From assembly GCA_000436535.1 (NCBI GenBank), contig FR886290.1:1-29190 (forward strand): a DNA stretch of 29,190 nt, given 5' to 3'. Shown piece after piece: positions 7,068 to 14,612 of the stretch. This DNA is from Eubacterium sp. CAG:252 (GTDB lineage Bacteria > Bacillota > Clostridia > Lachnospirales > Lachnospiraceae). Position numbers and translations under genes: made by a program. How positions within the stretch are numbered: the first letter of the stretch is position 1; the number at the start of each line of letters is the position of its first letter. Below the pieces are notes generated by a model. It was not told the DNA's origin and did no database searches. It saw nothing but the letters and a program-made list of their open reading frames with translations.

Positions 7068-8003
7068 CTATTCTAATGAGGCTTCTCCAACATACATGCC
7101 ATGTACGATAAAACGCTGTTCACCATCATTTGTACAGGTTGACAATGTGATTACCTGTGTTGCCGTGGAAACATCAACGCCGGTGTCATACATAGACTTG
7201 GCTTTCATATTAACTGCATAATCTCTCATAGATTCAAGAGTAGGGAAGTTAAATGTGTATGTATCACTTATAGCTTCGCTTATATAACAACTGAATATCT
7301 TATATTCCTTGATAACATTGCCTGTATATATATATAATACATCATTACCGGAATTATTCCAGAAAGAATAATCCTGATAGTTTTTCAGCTTGCCAAACAT
7401 AGCGCCGTTTCTCATATTGTGACCATATATGATTATCTGGCTGGCAGATAATCCGCCGTTAATTCTGTAATCTTCAAAAAGGCATCCGTTAGCACTATAT
7501 TCCTTGTTAAATGTGTGTGTAAGATAATAGTCATTATCATCACCCTGAACCATAGGAAGTCTACAGTCAATCGAAGGAATATATATATAGCCTATACCCT
7601 GTGAATTGATGTTAAGCAGAGCCTGATGGTTGTATGTAAATGGAATTTCAACCTCCTGCTCATCTTCACCGATAACAACCTTTGTGTGGGAGTCCTCATC
7701 AAGAACATCCTGCTGTATGTTATCGTAGATTACATCTGCTTTATGGTATGCAAGGAATATATTAATAAGATTGTATGCTGCAAATATGAATACACCAACG
7801 GATATAACAAGTATAATCCTGCGGATTATATCAGACCTTTTCTTTGCTTTTTCATTGCGGTCAAATACAGCATCGGCATCATCCTCGTCAATGTAATCCT
7901 CATCTGGGGAATTATCGTCACTGTCGATAAAGCCATCATCTTTTAATATATCATCATTATCATTAAAATCGTTTAAATCATCATCATTGTAGTTGTTGCT
8001 CAT
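7068..8003 (-). CDS. srtB: Class B sortase
   Basis: The 311-residue membrane transpeptidase has an unusually long acidic cytoplasmic tail (residues 1-50, many Asp and Asn), a basic stretch KAKKRSDIIRR, one membrane segment at about 62-85, and the extracellular sortase domain. The catalytic triad is visible: YGHN with His195, TLSTC with Cys290, and QRFIVHG with Arg297. FxxHQ/IGYIYIPSID and the spacing fit class B. Sortases anchor secreted proteins to peptidoglycan or build pili. No sorting-signal substrate is encoded in this window, so it is an orphan housekeeping-type gene. It ends 22 bases upstream of nothing else on its strand; the aldolase gene lies 22 bases before its start, so the two are probably co-transcribed. 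Confidence 0.93.
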   Translation of the reverse strand: MSNNYNDDDLNDFNDNDDILKDDGFIDSDDNSPDEDYIDEDDADAVFDRNEKAKKRSDIIRRIILVISVGVFIFAAYNLINIFLAYHKADVIYDNIQQDVLDEDSHTKVVIGEDEQEVEIPFTYNHQALLNINSQGIGYIYIPSIDCRLPMVQGDDNDYYLTHTFNKEYSANGCLFEDYRINGGLSASQIIIYGHNMRNGAMFGKLKNYQDYSFWNNSGNDVLYIYTGNVIKEYKIFSCYISEAISDTYTFNFPTLESMRDYAVNMKAKSMYDTGVDVSTATQVITLSTCTNDGEQRFIVHGMYVGEASLE

Positions 8004-8025
8004 AGTACTCCTATTACTGTGCTAA

Positions 8026-8889
8026 TCAGGCTTTTCCAGCAGAACCGAAAAGGTTAATCTTTTCGCGAACAGTTTCTTTAATAGCTTCGCATCCAGGAGC
8101 GAGGAGCTTTCTTGGGTCAAATCCCTTACCTTCAAGGTCTTTGCCGTCTTCTATATACTTTCTTGTTGCAGCAGCAAAAGCAAGCTGGCATTCTGTATTA
8201 ACATTAATCTTGGCAACACCTAAAGATATAGCCTTCTTAATCATATCTTCTGGAATACCTGTACCACCATGTAATACTAAAGGCATATCGCCGACTTTTT
8301 CCTTTACGGCAGCAAGTGTTTCAAAGCTTAAGCCTGGCCAGTTAGCTGGATACTTTCCATGGATATTGCCGATACCAGCAGCAAGCATAGTTACGCCAAG
8401 GTCTGCGATAGCCTTGCACTCATCAGGGTCAGCACACTCACCCATACCGATAACGCCGTCTTCTTCACCACCGATTGAGCCAACTTCTGCTTCAAGAGAT
8501 AATCCTTTTTCCTTGCAGATAGCAACTAATTCCTTAGTCTTTTCTACATTCTCATCGATAGAATAGTGTGAACCATCAAACATAATAGAAGAGAAACCGG
8601 CATCGATACAGTCAAAGCAGGCTTCATAAGTTCCGTGGTCAAGGTGAAGAGCTACAGGAACTGTAATCTTAAGGTCATCAATCATAGCGCTTACCATACT
8701 TGCAACTGTCTTGAAACCAGTCATATATTTACCAGCGCCACAAGAAACACCAAGAATAACAGGTGAATTCATCTCCTGTGCTGTAAGAAGAATAGACTTT
8801 GTCCATTCAAGATTATTGATATTAAACTGTCCAACAGCATACTTGCCATCTCTGGCTTTCTCTAACATTTCTTTTGCTGAAACTAACAT
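8026..8889 (-). CDS. fba: Class II fructose-bisphosphate aldolase
   Basis: The 287-residue zinc enzyme cleaves fructose 1,6-bisphosphate in glycolysis and makes it in gluconeogenesis. Class II motifs: ALHLDHG with the catalytic Asp84 and zinc ligand His85, SLEAEVGSIGGEEDG, GIGNIHGKYP and LHGGTG with zinc-ligand His residues, then INVNTE near the phosphate site. The length and the Gly-rich loops fit the FbaA/GatY branch. Tagatose-bisphosphate aldolase activity cannot be excluded from sequence, but a lone gene in Clostridia is normally the glycolytic one. GGAGG lies well placed before the ATG. A TATAAT element on the - strand at 8950-8955 is a likely -10. Confidence 0.94.
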   Translation of the reverse strand: MLVSAKEMLEKARDGKYAVGQFNINNLEWTKSILLTAQEMNSPVILGVSCGAGKYMTGFKTVASMVSAMIDDLKITVPVALHLDHGTYEACFDCIDAGFSSIMFDGSHYSIDENVEKTKELVAICKEKGLSLEAEVGSIGGEEDGVIGMGECADPDECKAIADLGVTMLAAGIGNIHGKYPANWPGLSFETLAAVKEKVGDMPLVLHGGTGIPEDMIKKAISLGVAKINVNTECQLAFAAATRKYIEDGKDLEGKGFDPRKLLAPGCEAIKETVREKINLFGSAGKA

Positions 8890-9207
8890 AAATACAAACC
8901 TCCTGATAATTAATTATGTGTACAGTTTTTACCGCCCACTCTTTTATCTATTATACATTAAATATACTGAAAAGAAAAGGAAATAGTTAGAAAAATCAAT
9001 ATAATAAGTGCGTAATGTTGATTTATAATACAAAAAGGCTATATTTTGGTTGTGATTAATACTAAAAAGAAGTATAATTTAGAAAATGAAAAATCCAGAT
9101 GGCGCAATCCATAAACATTAGTCAGGTTGGGTAATGCCTTTTGACTCTGACATATTACTATATTAATTGCAAGGTATGTGCAAAGGATGGAAAGGAGAGG
9201 TAATAAT
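8890..9207. other. Intergenic region between fba and the small membrane protein gene
   Basis: It holds the fba ribosome site and a - strand TATAAT (8950-8955) that is probably the fba -10 element. At 9122-9153, GTCAG and CTGAC bracket a GAGTCAAAAGG (reverse strand), possibly a diverged member of the short repeat family. No gene is seen. Confidence 0.5.
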
Positions 9208-9510
9208 ATGGGATATATTCTTAATACATTACAGTTTATAGCAGCGGAAGCGGATTTTTATAATCTGGAGGAAAACAGAGGTGACTCATACATTCCCTTT
9301 ATTGGATTTATGATGTTTGTTATTGGTGCTGTTGTGTTATTTATGGGATTTAGCAAGTATATTACAGCAAAGAAGAATTTTAATCTTTTCTATGACCAGA
9401 GAGATAGTGTGAATATTGACAAGGCAACTAATGAAAAGAATAAGAAGAATGGTATTATTATGATGGTTGCTGGACTGGTAGTTTTAATTGCATCATTTTT
9501 TGTTATCTGA
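9208..9510 (+). CDS. Small two-span membrane protein, unknown function
   Basis: The 100-residue protein starts at 9208, where AAAGGAGAGGT lies just upstream; an in-frame ATG at 9178 would precede the ribosome site. Two hydrophobic segments are visible: about residues 28-50 (FIGFMMFVIGAVVLFMGF) and about 83-100 (GIIMMVAGLVVLIASFF). A charged loop with KATNEKNKKN lies between them. I recognise no family. Stand-alone gene ending at a strong hairpin. Confidence 0.7.
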   Translation: MGYILNTLQFIAAEADFYNLEENRGDSYIPFIGFMMFVIGAVVLFMGFSKYITAKKNFNLFYDQRDSVNIDKATNEKNKKNGIIMMVAGLVVLIASFFVI

Positions 9511-9529
9511 TTAAGCAGCGCCTAATACA

Positions 9530-9556
9530 AAAGCCACTCCGTTATGGAGTGGCTTT
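9530..9556 (+). terminator. Hairpin after the small membrane protein gene
   Basis: AAAGCCACTCC and GGAGTGGCTTT form a perfect 11-bp stem with a 5-base loop (9541-9545). The T-run is only three bases within the stem's end, so it is probably a terminator but may be a weak one. Confidence 0.65.
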
Positions 9557-9572
9557 GAAAGAGGGAGGAGAG

Positions 9573-9728
9573 TTGCAATATACAAATATATTTAAAACAA
9601 CTCATATTTATGAAGAACAAATAAATGTAAATAAGCTGATTATTAACAAGACAAGAATAAAAAGATTGTTAAAGCTATATCATAATGATTTATTTCATTC
9701 GCTCTTGTCTATATTTGAAGTATATTGA
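9573..9728 (+). CDS. Possible 51-codon small ORF with TTG start
   Basis: A purine-rich GGGAGGAG (9563-9570) lies just before a TTG that opens 51 codons ending at TGA (9726-9728). The product would be basic (several Lys and Arg around residues 26-36) and ends in a hydrophobic stretch. No family is recognised, the spacing of about four bases is short, and composition is as AT-rich as non-coding DNA here. It may not be a gene. The rest of the 9511-9841 gap holds the hairpin above and an inverted repeat. Confidence 0.2.
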   Translation: MQYTNIFKTTHIYEEQINVNKLIINKTRIKRLLKLYHNDLFHSLLSIFEVY

Positions 9729-9744
9729 CTAAAAGTGAAGAAAG

Positions 9745-9787
9745 AATGTTCATAATGTTAATTCTTATTGAATGCAATATGAACATT
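9745..9787. promoter_or_regulatory. Spaced 10-bp inverted repeat upstream of the zinc-ribbon/TPM pair
   Basis: AATGTTCATA (9745-9754) and TATGAACATT (9778-9787) are exact reverse complements with centres 33 bases apart, about three helical turns. A further ATGAAC follows at 9790. It lies about 55 bases before the zinc-ribbon gene. It could be a two-site operator or a leader hairpin; no regulator can be named. Confidence 0.4.
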
Positions 9788-9841
9788 TTATGAACGAACG
9801 TCAAAATTACCAAAAAATATAATTATAATAGGAGGGGGATT

Positions 9842-10909
9842 ATGCCAGTTATATATAAGTGCCCAGGTTGTGGCGCGGCTATGGAATTCGACAGCGATAC
9901 ACAGAAGCTTAAGTGCAGCAGGTGTCAGACCAGTATCGATGTTAAGACCTATGAGAAAGAATATGCTTCCCTGATGGAGGAAGTTGCAGGTGTTGATAGT
10001 AAAGAAGAGGCGCCTAAGGCCGAAAGAGGCAGTGTTCCTGATATGAAGATATACAACTGCCAGAGCTGTGGTGCACAGCTTGTAGCCGATGAATATACAT
10101 CAGCAACATTTTGTTCTTATTGTGGTAATCCTACACTGGTTGAAGACAGGCTGCAGGGCGAATTCAAGCCACAGGTAATAATACCTTTTAAGATTAATAA
10201 AAATCAGGCGGTGGATATATATAAGAAGTGGTTAAAAAAAGGTCCATTAACACCTAAGGAATTATCGACATCAAGTACGATAGAAAAGATAAGTGGCGTA
10301 TATGTGCCATTCTGGTTGTACAGCTATAGTGCAAGGTCACAGATGAATGCCCATGCCAATAAGGTAAGGACAACAAGGAAGGGTGATACAGAGTACACAT
10401 ACACAGACCATTTTGATGTATACAGGGATGTGCGTGCGCAGTTTAACAGAATACCAGCGGATGCCTCAGAGAAGATGCCGGATAAAGAGATGGATATGCT
10501 TGAACCTTATAACTATGAAGATATAGAGAACTTTGCTATGCCATATCTTTCAGGTTATCTTTCAGAAAGATTTAACTATACAGCAGGTGAGATGGAAGAA
10601 AGAGCTAAGAAAAGAGCTGACAGGTACATAACTGATATTACAAGAGATACTATCAAAGGTTATTCAAGTGTGTCTATAACAGGTAATAATGTAAGTATGA
10701 GGTCAGGGGGCAGTGAATATGCGCTTTTTCCAGTATGGATGCTTAACTTCCGTTTTAAGAATAAGGAGTTTCACTTCTATCTTAACGGTCAGACAGGCAA
10801 GATAGTGGCAGACAGACCTATAAGCGGTGCAAAGGCTGCTATATATGGTGTGGCAATATTTGTTATAACTCTTATTATCACTATGATTGGAGGTCTGTTG
10901 TTTATATGA
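9842..10909 (+). CDS. Membrane-anchored protein with two N-terminal zinc ribbons
   Basis: The 355-residue protein begins with two CxxC...CxxC modules: CPGCG with CSRC (residues about 8-29), and CQSCG with CSYCG (about 73-96). A conserved soluble region follows (VIIPFKINK, ISGVYVPFWLYSYS, PVWMLNFRFKNKEFHFYLNGQTGKI). One membrane span ends it (about 333-354). Automated annotation tends to name such proteins TFIIB-type zinc-ribbon or RNA polymerase subunit P-like, but transcription work is unlikely given the membrane anchor. Its stop overlaps the next start (ATGA), so the two are translationally coupled with the TPM-domain gene. GGAGGGGG lies before the ATG. The function is unknown; a membrane quality-control or assembly role with its partner is only a guess. 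Confidence 0.8.
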   Translation: MPVIYKCPGCGAAMEFDSDTQKLKCSRCQTSIDVKTYEKEYASLMEEVAGVDSKEEAPKAERGSVPDMKIYNCQSCGAQLVADEYTSATFCSYCGNPTLVEDRLQGEFKPQVIIPFKINKNQAVDIYKKWLKKGPLTPKELSTSSTIEKISGVYVPFWLYSYSARSQMNAHANKVRTTRKGDTEYTYTDHFDVYRDVRAQFNRIPADASEKMPDKEMDMLEPYNYEDIENFAMPYLSGYLSERFNYTAGEMEERAKKRADRYITDITRDTIKGYSSVSITGNNVSMRSGGSEYALFPVWMLNFRFKNKEFHFYLNGQTGKIVADRPISGAKAAIYGVAIFVITLIITMIGGLLFI

Positions 10910-11760
10910 TTAATATAGTTAGGGATGCATTGGAAAGTATAGTGTCTGTCAACAGGGCAAAGGTTTTGGCAGGCGCAAGAAAAGTAGCTTTAGTTGGTGT
11001 TGCATTGATTATGTTTATGATGACTGCAGCAGGTGTAATGTCTTTTAAGACCTCGGAGGTTATGGCTGAGGAAAGCACAGGAAAGACTTATGTTATAGAT
11101 GATGCAGGTATATTAAGCACATCAGAGGAACAAAGTCTTAGTGAGCTGTGTAAGAAAGCCTCAGATAAGTGTCAGGTGGATATCATAGTTATAACTATGA
11201 ACCAGAATCTTGACTACAGTCCTATGGACACATATTTAAGGTCAATACTTGAAAGCCAGTATGGTTACAACGGCACAGGCAGCAACTGTGATGCTGTAGT
11301 ATACGGAATAGATATGACTTCAAGGGCTGACCGTATAGTTACATCAGGAAGAGCCAGGAGCGATATATCACAAAGCAAGTTAGACAGTATAAGAGAGTCG
11401 GCAGAAAATAGGTTATCAGATGGTGATTACTATAAAGGATGCAAGAAGTATATTCAGGGAATAGAAAGACAGCTTAATACAAGCATAGTATCAAAGATGA
11501 CATATTATATGCCTGTAAAGCTTGGTATATCAGCAGTTATAGCTATTGTTGCAGTTCTTGCCATGATGAGCAGTGCCAAGGCAAAGATGACTGTTTCAAG
11601 CACAGAGTATACAAAGAACCACAATTATGATGTTGCGGATAGACGTGATATATTTATTAATACAACTGTAACAACAAGACATATACAAACAAGTTCAGGC
11701 AGCAGCTCTGGTGGAGGAAGCTCAGGTGGCAACTCAGGCAGTTCGGGTGGACATTTCTGA
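10906..11760 (+). CDS. TPM-domain (YgcG-like) membrane protein
   Basis: The 284-residue protein has an N-terminal membrane or signal segment at about 26-48, and a TPM/Psb32-type domain at about 60-190 (YVIDDAGILSTSEEQSLSELC, VDIIVITM). A second hydrophobic span lies at about 203-223, and a Gly/Ser-rich tail ends in GGHF, a frequent ending in this family. TPM-domain proteins occur in photosystem repair (Psb32/TLP18.3), where an acid phosphatase activity is reported, and as MOLO-1 in animals; the bacterial role is poorly known. The coding start shares ATGA with the stop of the zinc-ribbon gene. A clean terminator follows. Confidence 0.85.
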   Translation: MINIVRDALESIVSVNRAKVLAGARKVALVGVALIMFMMTAAGVMSFKTSEVMAEESTGKTYVIDDAGILSTSEEQSLSELCKKASDKCQVDIIVITMNQNLDYSPMDTYLRSILESQYGYNGTGSNCDAVVYGIDMTSRADRIVTSGRARSDISQSKLDSIRESAENRLSDGDYYKGCKKYIQGIERQLNTSIVSKMTYYMPVKLGISAVIAIVAVLAMMSSAKAKMTVSSTEYTKNHNYDVADRRDIFINTTVTTRHIQTSSGSSSGGGSSGGNSGSSGGHF

Positions 11761-11792
11761 TTGGACTACAATTTTAATACTTCCGTAATTAT

Positions 11793-11850
11793 AAAAATTC
11801 TGGGTATGTGCAGGCTGATAATTATTGCTTGTACATATCCAGAATTTTTT
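11793..11850 (+). terminator. Terminator of the zinc-ribbon/TPM operon
   Basis: AAAAATTCTGG and CCAGAATTTTTT form the stem base, with TATGTGCA and TGTACATA continuing the pairing after one unpaired base on each side. A T-run ends it. The A-run on the left would let it work on the other strand too. Confidence 0.8.
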
Positions 11851-11890
11851 AAATGTGACAATTTTTAATTACATTTTTAGTGTAATGACA

Positions 11891-11940
11891 GGTCATAAGC
11901 TTAAAAGTATAGCCGTGTATGCACGAATAACTTTATGACC
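11891..11940 (-). terminator. Hairpin downstream of the cyclophilin gene
   Basis: GGTCATAAG (11891-11899) pairs with CTTTATGACC (11931-11940), with a loop of about 30 bases. It lies 17 bases past the cyclophilin stop on the - strand. It lacks a clear U-run, so its terminator role is tentative. Confidence 0.4.
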
Positions 11941-11957
11941 GATTTCTGCCGACATTA

Positions 11958-12482
11958 TTATAATGTTTCAGGTTCGTCATAATCAACACCGAAAGTTTCA
12001 ACAGTTACTGTCTTCATAACCTGTGGCTTTCTTGGTCTGTCGCTATAATCTGTATCAACAGAAGCAATCTTGTCTAATACATCTTCGCCCTCAATAAGCT
12101 TACCGAAAGCAGCATACTGTCCATCAAGATGTGGAGCGTTAGCATGCATAATGAAGAACTGTGAGCCAGCTGAGTCTGGGTGCTGCGCACGGGCCATAGA
12201 AAGCACGCCTCTTGAGTGCTTAAGGCTGTTGTCAAAGCCATTGTAGTTGAATTCACCCTTGATAGAGTAGCCAGGACCACCCATACCAGTGCCATCAGGG
12301 TCGCCACCCTGAATCATAAAGCCGGCGATTATTCTGTGGAATATAAGCCCGTCATAGAAGCCCTTCTTTACAAGACTTACAAAGTTGTTTACTGTATTAG
12401 GTGCAACATCTGGATAAAGTTCAGCCTTCATCACATCACCATTTTCCATTGTAAATGTTACAACAGGATTCTGATTTGCCAT
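11958..12482 (-). CDS. Cyclophilin-type peptidyl-prolyl isomerase
   Basis: The 174-residue protein is a cytoplasmic single-domain cyclophilin that catalyses cis-trans isomerisation at proline and assists folding. Active-site residues are present: FHRIIAGFMIQGGD (Phe48, His49, Arg50, Gln58), GSQFFIMHANAPHLDGQYAAFG, and the MARAQHPDSAGSQ region. The substrate-pocket Trp of human cyclophilin A is His here, as in many bacterial members. There is no signal peptide. GGAGG precedes the ATG. Monocistronic. Confidence 0.95.
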   Translation of the reverse strand: MANQNPVVTFTMENGDVMKAELYPDVAPNTVNNFVSLVKKGFYDGLIFHRIIAGFMIQGGDPDGTGMGGPGYSIKGEFNYNGFDNSLKHSRGVLSMARAQHPDSAGSQFFIMHANAPHLDGQYAAFGKLIEGEDVLDKIASVDTDYSDRPRKPQVMKTVTVETFGVDYDEPETL

Positions 12483-12802
12483 AATAAACCTCCATATAAT
12501 AGATTATCTTAATTATAAATATGATGCCTGAAAAGGTCTTTGACACATACATCATATCATTGTATATATTAAAGGTGGCATTGGTAAAAGTCAATGATTT
12601 ATGTACACCCCATAAAACCATTAGAATATTAAGTAATGCTGCAGTGGTTAAGGGGTCAAAGTTTATTGCAAAGGATTTGATAGTTATGATTATGAAGATG
12701 TAATTATATTTGGCTATGGGGCAAAAACTTTATTCCATAAGCGTGGGCAATTATAAGATTTGCCGCTATTATATTAAGAAGTAAGAAAGGCACATAGAAT
12801 AT
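12483..12802. other. Intergenic region with repeat-like and remnant-like sequence
   Basis: Near 12522-12558, GATGCC and CATCATATC bracket AAAAGGTCTTTGAC, resembling a decayed long GGGTCAAAAG repeat next to the probable cyclophilin promoter (- strand TATAAT near 12510-12516). A GGGGTCAAAG occurs at 12652. From 12655 to 12756, 33 codons are open without a start (ending in a GYGAKTLFHKRGQL-like tail). They could be a gene remnant, but I recognise no family. GGCAA/TTGCC near 12746-12765 is a weak hairpin. Confidence 0.35.
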
Positions 12803-13651
12803 ATGCAGTATAAGTCAGCATTAAGAAATGTATATGTATGCATATCCGAAAAAAAGAAGAATTATTCTTATATTAAAAGTACAATAACAGACAATATAAA
12901 AGAAAGCCATAATGTTGTATTTAATGATATGGCAGGGTATGAGCCGGATAAAGATATAATTATAAGTGATGGATATAATTCTTATATCTCTGATGTGGCA
13001 GCAGATATCGGGCTTGGAGAGGATTACAGTGGAAATGCCAGGTATATTGTATACAATTCTGAGGATATAACCAAAGAATATTGTGAGCATATATTTGCAA
13101 GAAAAATGGGTGTGCCAGTATTGATACTGGAAACAGAGCGCTATATTGTCCGTGAAGAGTGTGAGGACGACCTTAAGGAATTGTATGGATTATATGCGAC
13201 ACTGTCAGACTGTGAGTACATTGAGCAGCTATATGAAGAAAATGAGGAGAGGGAATTCGTCAGGAACTATATAGCTAATATGTATGGATTTTTTGATTAT
13301 GGTCTGTGGCTTGTATATGATAGAAGTACGGGTGAACTTGTCGGAAGGATGGGAATAGAAAACAGGAGTATAGATGGCAGTAACTGTCAGGAACTCGGCT
13401 ATCTTGTAGGAAAAAATTATCAGAATAAAGGGACAGCATATGAAGTGTGCAGTGCAATAATAAGCTATGCTAAGGAATACTTAGGCATAGACGAGCTCTA
13501 TGCCTGTATACATAAGGACAATAAGCCATCGATAGGGCTTATAAAAAAGCTTGGTTTTAGTGAGTATGCTAAAGATATAGATGGAATGAATATATATTAC
13601 TTATTCATTCCAAACACATATCTTATGAAGTCAGCCGCATTTTCGGGATGA
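12803..13651 (+). CDS. GNAT-family N-acetyltransferase
   Basis: The 282-residue protein has a poorly conserved N-terminal region (1 to about 108). A RimJ/RimL-like GNAT domain follows, starting at ETERYIVREE near 110 and running to about 265. The acetyl-CoA loop is ELGYLVGKNYQNKGTAYEV, followed by CIHKDNKPSIGLIKKLGF. Related Clostridial proteins have the same layout, an N-terminal half before the ETER-IVRE start of the GNAT domain. The acceptor is unknown. The last 18 residues lie inside the tail of the gene on the opposite strand (55-bp overlap), after the usual GNAT end, and may be an extension gained when the original stop was lost. AAAGG lies about 12 bases before the ATG. Confidence 0.85.
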   Translation: MQYKSALRNVYVCISEKKKNYSYIKSTITDNIKESHNVVFNDMAGYEPDKDIIISDGYNSYISDVAADIGLGEDYSGNARYIVYNSEDITKEYCEHIFARKMGVPVLILETERYIVREECEDDLKELYGLYATLSDCEYIEQLYEENEEREFVRNYIANMYGFFDYGLWLVYDRSTGELVGRMGIENRSIDGSNCQELGYLVGKNYQNKGTAYEVCSAIISYAKEYLGIDELYACIHKDNKPSIGLIKKLGFSEYAKDIDGMNIYYLFIPNTYLMKSAAFSG

Positions 13652-14295
13652 CTTGCTGACTGAACTATACCGTAACAAGGCTGGTCCATCGTAAGGTTAG
13701 TCTTAGTAACCTCGGGAGCTTTGGATATATCAACGGCAACAGGAATAGTTTCGCCATCATTGTGGGTGTGATATATGATATAGTCGGAAAGCTGTTCAAG
13801 TTCCTCTGTAGAGAAAAGCTCCCTTAAGTCATAGAAAAAGCAGCTTGTATCAAAGCAGAAGTGGTCTATATCATCATATTCAGACATGTATCCGTCAAGG
13901 TTGTGTGTCTGCGAAAGCACATATATCTTTTCTTTGCTTATCTGTGGGTTCTGGTCGAAAGGCTTTTCTTCAAGAGTATAGCTGTAGTCGATGTTAATTT
14001 TTTCCTTTTTTCCATCTATGCCAAGATATTCTGTAAATCCTTTTGTCAGAATGTCGTCATCTGAATCATAGCCTGTTAGCTTGCCGTCACATACTGCGAT
14101 AGCGCATACTGTGTCATAGTTGTTTCGTATGTATGCATTTATAAATGATGCGGCTATAAGAATAACAGCGATAACCGCAGCGATTATAAGCCTGTAATAT
14201 TCCCATATATACTGGAGTTTTTCAGTAAATGAAAGCTCTTTGAATTTCTTTTTCTGTTCTTTTATTTCATCATTGATAGAATTACCCTGTGCCAT
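13597..14295 (-). CDS. Single-span membrane protein with extracellular domain, unknown function
   Basis: The 232-residue protein has a Lys-rich cytoplasmic start, the segment LSFTEKLQYIWEYYR, a membrane span at about 37-54, and an external domain to the end. The end, SHPENAADFIRYVFGMNK, resembles the last helix of extracellular solute-binding proteins. Proteins with this LS--EKLQYIW-YY membrane lead-in are, as I recall, common in Lachnospiraceae and often lie beside DUF624 genes, as here (divergent, about 317 bases apart). GGAGG-like AGGAC precedes the ATG. No function is assigned. Confidence 0.75.
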   Translation of the reverse strand: MAQGNSINDEIKEQKKKFKELSFTEKLQYIWEYYRLIIAAVIAVILIAASFINAYIRNNYDTVCAIAVCDGKLTGYDSDDDILTKGFTEYLGIDGKKEKINIDYSYTLEEKPFDQNPQISKEKIYVLSQTHNLDGYMSEYDDIDHFCFDTSCFFYDLRELFSTEELEQLSDYIIYHTHNDGETIPVAVDISKAPEVTKTNLTMDQPCYGIVQSASHPENAADFIRYVFGMNK

Positions 14296-14394
14296 AAGTC
14301 CTCCGAATTAAATAAACTTACGTTAGTTTATCATAGAAAACGGCTAAAAAAAACTGCTTTTATAAACATTTAATGAATATACATGAAATTTTCT

Positions 14395-14423
14395 TTGATT
14401 TTTATACAATATGTAAGTATAAT
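14395..14423 (+). promoter_or_regulatory. Promoter for the DUF624 gene
   Basis: TTGATT (14395-14400) and TATAAT (14418-14423) with exactly 17 bases between them form a strong vegetative promoter. The transcript would start near 14430 and have a leader of about 180 bases containing the repeat at 14516-14580. Confidence 0.7.
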
Positions 14424-14515
14424 CTGTTGTAGTTAACATTAAAAAGATATAAGTATCAGATGTATAAAAGCTCCTTTGAATGTGGAAAAGGTTTTTTATC
14501 AGGAACATTTATATC

Positions 14516-14580
14516 ATTGATGCCAGGGTCAAAAGTCTTATTATGCAAGTATAGACGGATTTTTGCCCCTTACATCATAT
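14516..14580. repeat. Long GGGTCAAAAG repeat, copy in the DUF624 leader
   Basis: The left end TTGATGCCAGGGTCAAAAGTC and, in inverted orientation, the right end GATGTAAGGGGCAAAAATCC match the two ends of the copies at 18.27 and 21.85 kb. The inner part (TTATTATGCAAGTATAGAC) lacks the CCCACATGAGC hairpin of the other long copies. It lies between the DUF624 promoter and start codon. Confidence 0.65.
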
Positions 14581-14612
14581 CACTAAGATTATATATGGAA
14601 AGGTAACATATT

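Noticed and set aside
12521..12703. A 60-codon open frame upstream of the GNAT gene
   Set aside because: No ribosome site, no family, and it spans a likely decayed repeat; it was kept only in the gap note.
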